From assembly GCF_028553745.1 (NCBI RefSeq), contig NZ_CP067129.1, positions 1,036,501 to 1,100,500 of the forward strand: a DNA stretch of 64,000 nt, written 5' to 3'. The notes below the pieces were generated by a model. That model made no database searches and was not told the DNA's origin. It saw only the letters and a list, made by a program, of their open reading frames with translations. Made by a program: the position numbers and the translations under genes. Positions 27,348 through 35,200 of this stretch are shown piece by piece. Numbering within the stretch: the stretch's first letter is position 1; every line of letters begins with the position of its first letter. The DNA comes from Paracoccus seriniphilus. GTDB taxonomy: Bacteria; Pseudomonadota; Alphaproteobacteria; Rhodobacterales; Rhodobacteraceae.

Positions 27348-28220
27348 CTAGAACCACTGTCCCGGTTCCATCAGGCCCAGGTCCATCAGCTGCCGGGCAT
27401 TCCATTCGAACCTGTGAGAGCTGCGCCAGGCAAAACTCGAAATCTCGTCACGCGATCCGGGGTTGGTGGTCAGGGCCTTGGCGACGCGAAAGGACGCGAT
27501 GGCCGCCGTCAGGTTGTGATGCCATGGGCAGGAAAAGGTATTGTATTCCTCGATGTTGAATCGGTGATCGGCGGTGACGCGCAGACCCTTGGCGGCGCGG
27601 AACAGGGCGATGCGGTCAATGCGGCGCCGGTCGGGGGGCAGGAATTCCTCGAACCGCCAGCGCAGGCCGCCATGGAAATTCAGTTGCCGCTCCTTGGCAT
27701 GACCCTTGTTGTCCTGCCGGGCCAGGGCGTAATAGCCGCTGCGGTCGAACATTGCGTCCTCAAGACAGACCGCGTTGGGATGGGCCGAGAGGTCCGCCGC
27801 GTAAAGATCCACCACATAGGTCAGCATCGCATCCCGGCGTTCCTCGGTGTGGAAGGTCAGCATCTCGCCGATGCGGCGGGTTTCCGAAAAGGGGTAGAAC
27901 AGGAATTCGGCATTGAAGCCGTAATAGATCCATGTGCCTGCGGGAACGGCGTCATTGACGGCATTGACCGCCTGAACATGCGAGGCAGGCTGGCGCGTGT
28001 TCCACATGACATTGGTGATGCGGCCCTCGGCTTCCTCGGGCAGGGTGATGGCTTCGGGCGACAGGGCCAGTATGTGGCGGAAACCGGCCTTCAGGTGGTG
28101 TTGAAGCGTTTCCTGAACCACGACGTCATCCTCGATCAGGATGATGGCCAGGGGGCCGCGCTGGATCGATGCCGGTTTGCGGGCCAGGAACTCTTGCAGA
28201 TGCATCGGGGCAGAACTCAT
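27348..28220 (-). CDS. Probable glycosyltransferase family 2-like protein
   Basis: A 290-aa soluble protein with no signal peptide. Early residues (RGPLAIILIEDDVVVQETLQHHLKAG would be the nucleotide-sugar fold start) resemble a GT-A core; WIYYGFNAEFLFYPFSETR and CLEDAMFDRSGYYALAR lie mid-chain, and the C-terminal third is Arg/Trp-rich. I recall similar rhodobacterial proteins annotated as GT2, but no DxD motif is clear. Its ATG overlaps the stop of the alanine-rich gene upstream, so the two are made together. The substrate is unknown; an unrelated hypothetical protein is possible. Confidence 0.5.
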   Translation of the reverse strand: MSSAPMHLQEFLARKPASIQRGPLAIILIEDDVVVQETLQHHLKAGFRHILALSPEAITLPEEAEGRITNVMWNTRQPASHVQAVNAVNDAVPAGTWIYYGFNAEFLFYPFSETRRIGEMLTFHTEERRDAMLTYVVDLYAADLSAHPNAVCLEDAMFDRSGYYALARQDNKGHAKERQLNFHGGLRWRFEEFLPPDRRRIDRIALFRAAKGLRVTADHRFNIEEYNTFSCPWHHNLTAAIASFRVAKALTTNPGSRDEISSFAWRSSHRFEWNARQLMDLGLMEPGQWF

Positions 28221-28891
28221 TTCATGACGGCCTTTACCTGTTCCAGCGCCGCGCGCAGCAGATCGGGATTGGCCGCTGCCGTGTCGATCAGCCGCTGCAG
28301 CGTGGCCTTCTGAACCTCAGAAATATCCGCGTCACGGATGATTGCCGAAACCTTGTCGGCGTCGAAACCTTCGGGCGTCAGGGCATCCTCGATCCGGGCG
28401 GCCACCGCAGTCGCATCCGCGGCCACGGCTGCTGCCTCGGCCGCGTCCCGGGCGGCCTGTGCTGTCGTTTCGGCATCGCTGTCGGCTTGCGGGGCGGCGG
28501 CTTCGGCGGCGCGACTTGCCGCGTCAAGCGCGGCCTCGGCAGCGGCTTCGGCCTCGGTCGCGGCCTTGTCGGCCTGGGCGATGCCGCTGTCTTCCGAGGC
28601 GCGAACCGCTTCGGCGGCGGCATCTGCGGCGATGGCCGCCGCATCCGCGGCAGCATCTGCCGCCGCGTCCGCCTTGGTCGCCGGGTCTTCGGTCGGCGTG
28701 GCATCGGTGACGGCCTCGGCGGCCTGCTGGCTATCAGCCGCAGCGCTTTCGGCCAGTTCGGCGGCCTCACCGGCGGCCGTGTCGGGCACGGCGGCGGTTT
28801 CATCCTCGGGGCGCGAATCGGAACCTTGTGCCCACCACCATGCGGCCGCGGTGGACGCCAGAATCACGATAATCAGGGAAAGCTTGCGCAT
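28217..28891 (-). CDS. Membrane-anchored alanine-rich coiled-coil protein
   Basis: A 224-aa protein. Residues 4-20 are hydrophobic (LSLIIVILASTAAAWWW), an N-terminal anchor or signal. From about 30 to 175 the sequence is almost only Ala, Asp, Glu, Ser and Thr in heptad-like runs (DAAADAAADAAAIAADAAAE), very acidic and probably a long alpha-helix or coiled coil on the periplasmic side. The last 50 residues (about 180-224) are ordinary (GFDADKVSAIIRDADISEVQKATLQ) and may be a folded domain. No family recognised. Coupled to the glycosyltransferase-like gene, so perhaps an envelope function. Confidence 0.7.
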   Translation of the reverse strand: MRKLSLIIVILASTAAAWWWAQGSDSRPEDETAAVPDTAAGEAAELAESAAADSQQAAEAVTDATPTEDPATKADAAADAAADAAAIAADAAAEAVRASEDSGIAQADKAATEAEAAAEAALDAASRAAEAAAPQADSDAETTAQAARDAAEAAAVAADATAVAARIEDALTPEGFDADKVSAIIRDADISEVQKATLQRLIDTAAANPDLLRAALEQVKAVMK

Positions 28892-29094
28892 GGTTTGATC
28901 ATCCTTTCAGATGCAGGGGCTCCGACGCAGAATGCGTTATGGCACAGCCACAAAACGCCGAAAAGGCCGACTTGATCCCATATCCGTCGCGATCAGGTGC
29001 CAAAACCTGTCGAAAGCGCATCCGACAGGCTGTTATTCGGTTGAAACGGGCGGTGGTCGCGACTATTTTCCCCACATTCCAGCCATGGCCATAT

Positions 29095-29110
29095 AAGGAG
29101 CAACGCCATA
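29095..29110 (+). promoter_or_regulatory. Ribosome binding site and ATA start of infC
   Basis: AAGGAG at 29095-29100, 7 bases, then ATA at 29108-29110. This strong Shine-Dalgarno in front of a non-canonical start is what fixes the infC start; no in-frame ATG lies between here and the conserved core. Confidence 0.8.
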
Positions 29111-29647
29111 GCCCGCCGACCGCATAACGCACCGCCCACCCGTGACACCGGCCCCCGCGTCAATGAACGCATACGTGTCGCCGAAATCCGCCTGATTGGC
29201 CCCGACGGAGAGAATGTCGGCGTTGTGCCGCCTTCGGTCGGACTTGAGATGGCAAGGGATTCCGGGCTGGACCTGGTCGAAATCTCACCGAACGCGGCCC
29301 CGCCGGTCTGTAAGGTCATGGACCTCGGCAAGTTCAAATATGAACAGCAGAAACGCGAGGCCGAGGCCCGCCGGAAGCAGAAGGTCATCGAGATCAAGGA
29401 AGTGAAGTTCCGTCCCGGAACCGACACCCATGACTATGATGTCAAGATGCGCAATGTGATGAAATTCCTCGAAGGAGGGGACAAGGTCAAGGTCACGCTG
29501 CGGTTCCGTGGCCGCGAAATGGCGCACCAGGATCTTGGTTTCGAATTGCTTAATCGGGTGCGAGACGATGTCGGCGAAGCCGGCAAGATCGAGTCCATGC
29601 CCAAGATGGAAGGCCGGCAGATGATCATGATGATCGCGCCACGCTGA
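29108..29647 (+). CDS. infC: Translation initiation factor IF-3, with ATA start codon
   Basis: A 179-aa IF-3 (read with initiator Met: [20 protein letters not shown]). The start is deduced to be ATA at 29108, preceded by AAGGAG. From there the N-terminal domain runs [20 protein letters not shown] and continues into [20 protein letters not shown], the linker [14 protein letters not shown], and the C-terminal domain with [17 protein letters not shown]. Starting at the first in-frame GTG (29225) would delete about 39 conserved residues. Known: E. coli infC uses AUU, and IF-3 represses its own mRNA by rejecting non-AUG starts; the same logic should apply here. No rpmI or rplT follows in the window. 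Confidence 0.95.
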   Translation: MARRPHNAPPTRDTGPRVNERIRVAEIRLIGPDGENVGVVPPSVGLEMARDSGLDLVEISPNAAPPVCKVMDLGKFKYEQQKREAEARRKQKVIEIKEVKFRPGTDTHDYDVKMRNVMKFLEGGDKVKVTLRFRGREMAHQDLGFELLNRVRDDVGEAGKIESMPKMEGRQMIMMIAPR

Positions 29648-29672
29648 CATCCGGTGACAGAACGATGATATC

Positions 29673-29702
29673 AGGCCGCGCCGGCATTGCCGCGCGGCCT
29701 TT
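29673..29702 (+). terminator. Possible infC terminator
   Basis: Stem AGGCCGCGC (29673-29681) with GCGCGGCCT (29692-29700), 9 bp, followed only by TT, so a weak or partial terminator between infC and dut. Confidence 0.5.
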
Positions 29703-29723
29703 GCAATGAAAGGGGCAACTGAC

Positions 29724-30191
29724 ATGCAATCACCCAGTATCGGGATTAAATGGCTTGAGACGGCGGATCGCGATCTTGGTTTGCCGGTCTATCAGACAGC
29801 AGGGGCTGCGGGTGCGGATCTGCGCGCGAATTTCGCCCCCGAGGATCGCGCCGGGATAAGCCTTGCCCCCGGCAAGCGTGCCCTTGTCCCCACGGGGCTG
29901 GCCTTGCAGATTCCGCAAGGTTGGGAGGTGCAGTTGCGTCCCCGTTCGGGCCTGGCCCTGAAGCAGGGGGTTACGCTGGCAAACAGCCCGGGCACGATCG
30001 ACAGCGACTATCGCGGCCCGCTTGGGGTGATCCTGATCAATCTGGGCGAGACCGAGGTTCATATCGCCCATGGCGACCGGATCGCGCAGATGGTTGTTGC
30101 CCCGGCGCCCCAGGCAGAATTCCGTCCTGTCGAGGATCTGGATCAGACCGGGCGTGGCGTCGGCGGCTTCGGTTCGACCGGAGCCAGATGA
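29724..30191 (+). CDS. dut: dUTP diphosphatase (dUTPase)
   Basis: A 155-aa trimeric dUTPase that hydrolyses dUTP to dUMP and pyrophosphate. I start at 29724 ([19 protein letters not shown]), 8 bases after AAAGGGG; the ATG at 29706 lies before that site. All five motifs are visible: [10 protein letters not shown] (1), [12 protein letters not shown] (2-3), [17 protein letters not shown] (3, catalytic Asp) , GDRIAQMVV (4) and the C-terminal [11 protein letters not shown] (5). Its stop overlaps the start of the E1-like gene (ATGA). Confidence 0.96.
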   Translation: MQSPSIGIKWLETADRDLGLPVYQTAGAAGADLRANFAPEDRAGISLAPGKRALVPTGLALQIPQGWEVQLRPRSGLALKQGVTLANSPGTIDSDYRGPLGVILINLGETEVHIAHGDRIAQMVVAPAPQAEFRPVEDLDQTGRGVGGFGSTGAR

Positions 30192-31219
30192 TGCCGGGAC
30201 TGTGGTTGCTGGGCGGGCTGGGGGCGCTGGGGTTGGTCCTGCGCCTGCCGGGCCGGATCGTTCTGGCGATGCTGTTCCTGCTTTGGGCCGGAATTGTCCT
30301 GCTGCTGGCCCTGCTGCCCGACATCGCAGCGGCGCAGATGGTCGGCGGTAGCGCGGTGCACTGGCTGGTCGGGGGCGGTATCGTCGCGCTTGTCCTTGGC
30401 TATCGCGCCATGCTGGGTCGGTTGCGGGCCCATGCGATCCAGCCGGTGCAGGCGACCGTCCGGCATGACGATGAAGGCCTGTCGGATGCCGAGCTTGACC
30501 GCTATGCCCGCCATCTGGTCCTGCGCGAGATCGGCGGGCCGGGGCAGATGCGCCTGCGTCAGGCGCGGGTGCTGATCGTCGGTGCAGGCGGTTTGGGCGC
30601 GCCGGTCTGCCTCTATCTTGCCGGGGCAGGGGTCGGGCATATCACCGTCGCTGATGATGATCAGGTCAGCCTGTCCAATCTGCAACGCCAGGTCATCTTT
30701 CGAAGCGACCAGCGCGGCGAGGCCAAGGCCTCTGCAGCCGCCGGTGCCATGACCGCCCTGAATCCCCATATTGCCGTCACCCCGCTGAACCGTCGCGTTA
30801 CCGCCGAGGATGTCGATCTGATTGCCGGGCATGACCTGGTGATTGACGGCACCGACAGCTTTGCCTCGAGACAGCAGGTGAATGCGGCCTGTGTCGCCGC
30901 GGGTGTGCCCCTGCTGGCGGGTTCGATCACGCAATGGGAAGGGCAGTTGACGCTGTATGATCCGGCGCGCGGCGGGCCATGCCTGTCCTGCCTGTTTCCG
31001 CAGGAACCGGCTGCCGGGCTGGCACCGGCCTGTGCCGAGGCGGGCGTGGTCGGGGCGCTGCCCGGCGTGCTGGGCAGCCTGATGGCATTGGAAGCGATCA
31101 AGCTGTTGACCGGCGCGGGGCAGGATCTGCGCGGGCGGCTGATGCTGTTTGACGGCCTCTATGGCGAGAATCGGACGATCTCGGTGACGCGGCGCAAGGA
31201 TTGTGCCGTCTGCGGCTGA
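30188..31219 (+). CDS. Membrane-anchored ThiF/MoeB/HesA-family E1-like adenylyltransferase
   Basis: A 343-aa protein coupled to dut. The first 80 residues hold two or three hydrophobic segments ([55 protein letters not shown]), unusual for the family. The catalytic domain starts near residue 90 ([18 protein letters not shown]), with nucleotide loop [36 protein letters not shown] and the zinc pairs PCLSC and DCAVCG. Family knowledge: adenylates the C-terminal Gly of MoaD/ThiS-like sulfur carriers (molybdopterin, thiamine or thiolation pathways). Which carrier is used here cannot be told. The catalytic cysteine region is [20 protein letters not shown]. Confidence 0.87.
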   Translation: MMPGLWLLGGLGALGLVLRLPGRIVLAMLFLLWAGIVLLLALLPDIAAAQMVGGSAVHWLVGGGIVALVLGYRAMLGRLRAHAIQPVQATVRHDDEGLSDAELDRYARHLVLREIGGPGQMRLRQARVLIVGAGGLGAPVCLYLAGAGVGHITVADDDQVSLSNLQRQVIFRSDQRGEAKASAAAGAMTALNPHIAVTPLNRRVTAEDVDLIAGHDLVIDGTDSFASRQQVNAACVAAGVPLLAGSITQWEGQLTLYDPARGGPCLSCLFPQEPAAGLAPACAEAGVVGALPGVLGSLMALEAIKLLTGAGQDLRGRLMLFDGLYGENRTISVTRRKDCAVCG

Positions 31220-31279
31220 CGCTCTACTGGAAACCGGTTGCCTGGCGTCCTAGGTATTCCCCAAATACAGGAGACGCCC

Positions 31280-33304
31280 ATGAATTCCGAACTGACCTGC
31301 TGGACCGGTCCCGAGGGGTTGCCGCGCTTTGATCTGATTGCCGATGAGGATTTTGCACCGGCGTTCGAACTCGAGCTGGCCGCCGCCGAAGCTGCGCATG
31401 AGGCGATTGTCGGCAATCCCGCGCCCGCGACATTCGATAACACCATTGCGGCAATGGAGACCGCCGAACAGGGGCTGAACCGCCTGCTGTCGGTGTTCTA
31501 CACGCTTGCGGGCGTTGATTCGAATCCGGCGCGTCAGGCCCTGCAACGCGATTTCGCGCCCCGGCTGGCGGCCTATGGCAGCAAGACCAGCATGGATCCG
31601 CGTCTGTTTGCACGGGTGAAGCAAGTGGCCGAAGGCATGGATGCCCTGCCGCCACAGGATCGCCGCATTACCGAACTTGCGCTGCGCGACATGACCCGCG
31701 CCGGTGCCGGGCTGACCGGAGAGGCGCGCGACCGCATGGCGCAGATTCGCAGCCGGATGGCGGTTCTGACGACCGAATTCACCCAGAACGTCCTGACGGA
31801 TGAGCGCGACTTTGTCCTGCCGGTTTCGGAAGATCAGCTGAAGGGTCTGCCCGACTGGCTGCTGCGCGCCATGCGCGCCGCGGCGGCGGAACGCGGGCGC
31901 AGCGGTCTGGTCATGACACTGAACCGTTCGTTGATCGTGCCGTTTCTGGAGCATGCCGAGGACCGGGCGCTGCGTGAAGTGATGTTCAAGGCCTGGACGG
32001 CACGGGGAACCGGTAATGGCGCCGGGGGCGAGGATAGCAACAATCTGCCCGTCGCCGCCGAAATCCTGGCGCTGCGCCACGAGCGTGCGCAGCTGCTGGG
32101 CTATGCCGATTTTGCGGAATACAAGCTGGCTCCCGAAATGGCGGGCAAGGCCGATAATGTCGAGGCCTTGCTGGGCCAGGTCTGGCAGGCTGCCGTCGCG
32201 CGTGCGCGCGAAGATGAAGAAAAACTGACCGCGATGCTGCATGAGGACGGGGTGAATGGTCCGTTGGAGGCATGGGACTGGCGTTTCTATGCACAGCGCC
32301 TGCGCCAGCGCGAACATGATTTCGACGCCTCGCAGGTCAAGCCCTATCTGGGGCTGGAGGCCATGGTGGGGGCGGTCTTCGATGTGGCCAAACGGCTGTA
32401 TGATCTGGATTTCACGGCGATCGAGGCACCGCTTTGGGCGCCGGATGTGCGGGCATGGCGGGTCACGCGCGCAGGTCGCCTGATGGCGATCTTCGTGGGC
32501 GACTATTTCGCGCGTCCGGGAAAACGCTCGGGTGCCTGGTGTTCCTCTCTGCAGAAACAACACAAGATCGGTGCCGGACAGCGCGCAATCGTGGTCAACG
32601 TCTGCAATTTCACCCCGCCCGAACAGCCCGGAGCGCCAGCTTTCCTGTCATGGGATGATGCGCGGACCCTGTTTCACGAATTTGGTCACGCCACGCATCA
32701 CATCCTGTCGGATGTGGACTGGCCGTCGATTTCGGGCACCTCGGTCGCGCAGGATTTCGTCGAACTGCCCAGCCAGCTTTACGAACATTGGCTGGAACAG
32801 CCCGAGGTTCTGGACCGCCATGCACGCCATTTCCAGACCGGCGAGGCATTGCCTGCTGATCTGCGCGACCGGCTGATCGCGGCGGGAAATGCCGATGCCG
32901 GTTTTGCCACCACCGAATATCTGGAAAGCGCGCTGGTCGATCTGGCCTTCCATCGCGGCACGCCACCGCGTGACATCATGGCGCGACAGGGCGAAGTTCT
33001 GGAATCTCTGGGCGCGCCAGCCGCGATTCCGATGCGCCATGCCTCGCCCCATTTCGCGCATGTCTTTGCCGGCGACAGCTATGCCAGCGGCTATTACAGC
33101 TATATGTGGTCCGAGGTGATGGATGCCGATGCCTTCGCCGCCTTCGAGGAAAGCGGCAATATCTTCGATCCGGCCACGGCGCGGCGTCTGGAAGAGACGA
33201 TCCTTTCGCGCGGCGGCTCGGCCCCGGCCGAAGAGCTGTGGCTGGCCTTTCGCGAAAGAATGCCCGGCGTCGATGCCTTGCTGAAGGGGCGCGGGCTGGC
33301 CTGA
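31280..33304 (+). CDS. M3 family zinc oligopeptidase (oligopeptidase A/Dcp type)
   Basis: A 674-aa peptidase from the ATG at 31280 (MNSELTCWTGPEGLPRF), with AGGAG 6 bases upstream. The zinc site HEFGHATHH is at residues 466-474 in DARTLFHEFGHATHHIL, and the third ligand, a Glu, is in FVELPSQLYEHW. No signal peptide, so cytoplasmic; it likely degrades short peptides. Either a PrlC-like oligopeptidase A or a dipeptidyl carboxypeptidase (Dcp); Dcp-like spacing FAGDSYASGYYSYMWSEVMDADAF is present in both. No clear operon partner. Confidence 0.93.
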   Translation: MNSELTCWTGPEGLPRFDLIADEDFAPAFELELAAAEAAHEAIVGNPAPATFDNTIAAMETAEQGLNRLLSVFYTLAGVDSNPARQALQRDFAPRLAAYGSKTSMDPRLFARVKQVAEGMDALPPQDRRITELALRDMTRAGAGLTGEARDRMAQIRSRMAVLTTEFTQNVLTDERDFVLPVSEDQLKGLPDWLLRAMRAAAAERGRSGLVMTLNRSLIVPFLEHAEDRALREVMFKAWTARGTGNGAGGEDSNNLPVAAEILALRHERAQLLGYADFAEYKLAPEMAGKADNVEALLGQVWQAAVARAREDEEKLTAMLHEDGVNGPLEAWDWRFYAQRLRQREHDFDASQVKPYLGLEAMVGAVFDVAKRLYDLDFTAIEAPLWAPDVRAWRVTRAGRLMAIFVGDYFARPGKRSGAWCSSLQKQHKIGAGQRAIVVNVCNFTPPEQPGAPAFLSWDDARTLFHEFGHATHHILSDVDWPSISGTSVAQDFVELPSQLYEHWLEQPEVLDRHARHFQTGEALPADLRDRLIAAGNADAGFATTEYLESALVDLAFHRGTPPRDIMARQGEVLESLGAPAAIPMRHASPHFAHVFAGDSYASGYYSYMWSEVMDADAFAAFEESGNIFDPATARRLEETILSRGGSAPAEELWLAFRERMPGVDALLKGRGLA

Positions 33305-33312
33305 TTCCCTGT

Positions 33313-33340
33313 GGCGGCCGTGAACCGGCCGCCGCTTATT
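33313..33340. terminator. Hairpin between convergent genes
   Basis: An 8-bp GC stem GGCGGCCG (33313-33320) with CGGCCGCC (33326-33333), loop TGAAC, followed by GCTTATT. Serves the M3 peptidase gene and perhaps the minus-strand SH3 gene. Confidence 0.55.
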
Positions 33341-33938
33341 CGCGGATTTCGTCGGGGTCGACGCCCCAGAGCGATGTCTTCATCACCCAGCCGCGCTGGC
33401 CGCCACCGGTGATGCGGCACCAGTCGGGTTTGCATTCGCCCAGACGCACGATGGCCCCTGATTCGGCGCGGGCGACGATATCTGCATCCTGATGCGGGCG
33501 GCTGCGCAAGGCGACCATATCCTCGGTGACGACGGCGGTGCGCACACCGGACAACAGCGCGTAATGCACCCAGCCCCCGGCTCCGTCCTTGTCCTCGACC
33601 CGGCGCCAGTGACCGAATTCGGCCACCACACGCAGCGGCATGCCTGCGTGGCGGAACACCCAGTCGATGCGATGGGACAGGCTGGGGCCGCGGCGGGCAT
33701 TGCCCTCGCTGCCCTTCAGGCTGACATAGCGGGGCAGGGGCAGATTCGTGACCGGCCCGCGCTGTTGCTGCGCCGGGGCTGCCTGAACGCGGATGACGGC
33801 GGTGCCATTTGCCATGCCGGGTGGGGCGTTGCCGCCGCTGCCGGCGGTGGCTGGCAGGGCGATTCCCAGCATGATGGCGCCCGCCAAGAGCATTCTTCCG
33901 ACCGCGTGGCGACAATCCCGGGAAGCGGTAGTATTCAT
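33336..33938 (-). CDS. Exported SH3-domain protein
   Basis: A 200-aa protein from the ATG at 33938 (MNTTASRDCRHAVGRMLL). It has a signal peptide (about residues 15-32, LLAGAIMLGIALPATA) and two bacterial SH3-like units of the COG3807 type: LPRYVSLKGSEGNARRGPS with RVEDKDGAGGWVHYALLSG, then MVALRSRPHQDADIVARAE with CRITGGGQRGWVMKTSLWG. Such proteins are periplasmic and may bind peptidoglycan or other proteins. A longer minus-strand frame (to 34154) exists but runs through the structured region and is not credible. It is divergent from the dehydrogenase gene, a pairing often seen in rhodobacteria. Confidence 0.82.
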   Translation of the reverse strand: MNTTASRDCRHAVGRMLLAGAIMLGIALPATAGSGGNAPPGMANGTAVIRVQAAPAQQQRGPVTNLPLPRYVSLKGSEGNARRGPSLSHRIDWVFRHAGMPLRVVAEFGHWRRVEDKDGAGGWVHYALLSGVRTAVVTEDMVALRSRPHQDADIVARAESGAIVRLGECKPDWCRITGGGQRGWVMKTSLWGVDPDEIRE

Positions 33939-34010
33939 GTCATGCCTGTTCCTGCTTGCCCGTGTCCGGGTCTGTTCGCATCCGTGTTGCCGTTTGATCC
34001 GGTCGGTGAT

Positions 34011-34090
34011 GCCCCCTTGCCAAGGCAAGGTGAAATCGGGACCGGAGGGGTCTTGTGCCTGCCCCGCAACGCGGGCAGTTTGCCAAAAGC
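34011..34090. repeat. Structured intergenic element (hairpins), possible repeat or RNA element
   Basis: In the 205-base gap between the divergent SH3 and dehydrogenase genes lie CCTTGCCAAGGCAAGG (34015-34030, 7-bp arms, two-base loop), GACC/GGTC around a G-rich loop, and CTGCCC/GGGCAG around CGCAACGC, followed by TTTGCC. These arms are dense for a spacer, and reading through them gives the low-complexity LPWQGG peptide often produced by intergenic palindromes. No known family assigned. Confidence 0.35.
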
Positions 34091-34143
34091 CGTCATGCAA
34101 TGGAAGGTCGGCGCCGACACGACTTCGAGAAAGTGAGGTTTCC

Positions 34144-35145
34144 ATGCACAGCATTCATCCCACGCGTCAGAAATTGCGTGTCTCCGTGACGCGCCGCCTG
34201 CCCGAGCCGGTCGAGACGCGCATGAAAGAGCTGTTCGATGTCGCGTTGCGCGAAGACGACAGCAAGATGACGCGCGAAGAATTGATCGCCGCGATGCAGG
34301 GCAGTGATGTCCTGGTGCCAACGGTCACGGATCATATCGACGCCTCGATGCTTGCGCAGGCGGGCGACAGGCTGAAGCTGATCGCGAATTTCGGTGCCGG
34401 GGTCGACCATATCGATGTCACCACGGCGCGCCAGCGCGGCATTCTGGTGTCAAACACGCCCGGAGTCGTCACCGAGGATACTGCCGACATGACCATGGCG
34501 CTGATTCTGGCGGTCACGCGGCGCATTCCCGAAGGGCTTGCCGAAATGCAGGCCGGGCGCTGGGGCGGCTGGTCACCGACCTCGCATCTGGGCGGGCGCG
34601 TCGGCGGGCGGCGGCTGGGCATCCTGGGCATGGGTCGCATCGGCCAGGCCGTGGCGCGTCGTGCGGCGGTCTTTGGCATGCAGGTCCATTACCACAACCG
34701 GCGGCGGCTGCGCCCCGAGGTCGAGGACGAACTGCAGGCCACCTATTGGGAAAGCCTTGACCAGATGCTGAGCCGCATGGACGTGATCAGCGTCAATGCG
34801 CCCCATACGCCGTCAACCTTCCATCTGCTGAATGCCCGGCGGCTGAAGCTGCTGAAGCCCACCGCCGTGGTCGTGAATACCTCGCGTGGCGAGGTCATCG
34901 ACGAGAATGCGCTGACCCGGATGCTGCGCGCCGGGGAAATCGCCGGTGCCGGACTGGACGTCTTTGAACACGGGCATGAAATCAATCCGCGTCTGCGCGA
35001 ACTGCCCAATGTGGTGCTGCTGCCGCATATGGGGTCTGCCACGGTCGAAGGTCGCGCCGAAATGGGCGAGAAGGTCATCATCAACATCAAGACCTTTGCA
35101 GACGGACATCGTCCGCCCGATCTGGTCGTGCCCAGCATGTTGTAA
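34144..35145 (+). CDS. D-isomer-specific 2-hydroxyacid dehydrogenase (glyoxylate/hydroxypyruvate reductase type)
   Basis: A 333-aa NAD(P)H enzyme from ATG 34144, with GAGG 5 bases upstream. Rossmann motif RLGILGMGRIGQAVARR (about residues 158-174); catalytic Arg in VVNTSRGEVIDE; Glu near AGAGLDVFEHGHEINPRL; and His in VVLLPHMGSATVEGR. Known relatives reduce glyoxylate or hydroxypyruvate to glycolate or D-glycerate. The substrate is not certain. It is followed by an MFS transporter 55 bases later on the same strand. Confidence 0.92.
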   Translation: MHSIHPTRQKLRVSVTRRLPEPVETRMKELFDVALREDDSKMTREELIAAMQGSDVLVPTVTDHIDASMLAQAGDRLKLIANFGAGVDHIDVTTARQRGILVSNTPGVVTEDTADMTMALILAVTRRIPEGLAEMQAGRWGGWSPTSHLGGRVGGRRLGILGMGRIGQAVARRAAVFGMQVHYHNRRRLRPEVEDELQATYWESLDQMLSRMDVISVNAPHTPSTFHLLNARRLKLLKPTAVVVNTSRGEVIDENALTRMLRAGEIAGAGLDVFEHGHEINPRLRELPNVVLLPHMGSATVEGRAEMGEKVIINIKTFADGHRPPDLVVPSML

Positions 35146-35200
35146 CGGCTGCTGCGGGCGCTATCCGCCCTGTCAGGCAGATGAACAAATGAGGTTCCTG

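Noticed and set aside
28338-28898. Plus-strand Ala/Ser-rich frame opposite the alanine-rich gene
   Set aside because: The complement of GCN repeats also reads as Ala/Ser-rich; the minus strand has the membrane anchor, coupling and a normal C-terminal domain.
34040-34090. Possible cobalamin riboswitch (CCCCGCAAC core piece)
   Set aside because: The matching piece is 9 bases; the B12 box GCCACTG, the upstream GGGAA/GGTG pieces in the right order and a cobalamin-related gene are missing. Recorded as a structured element only.
33336-34154. Extension of the SH3 gene back to 34154
   Set aside because: The added 72 residues read through palindromes and give no signal peptide; the ATG at 33938 is followed by a normal signal sequence.
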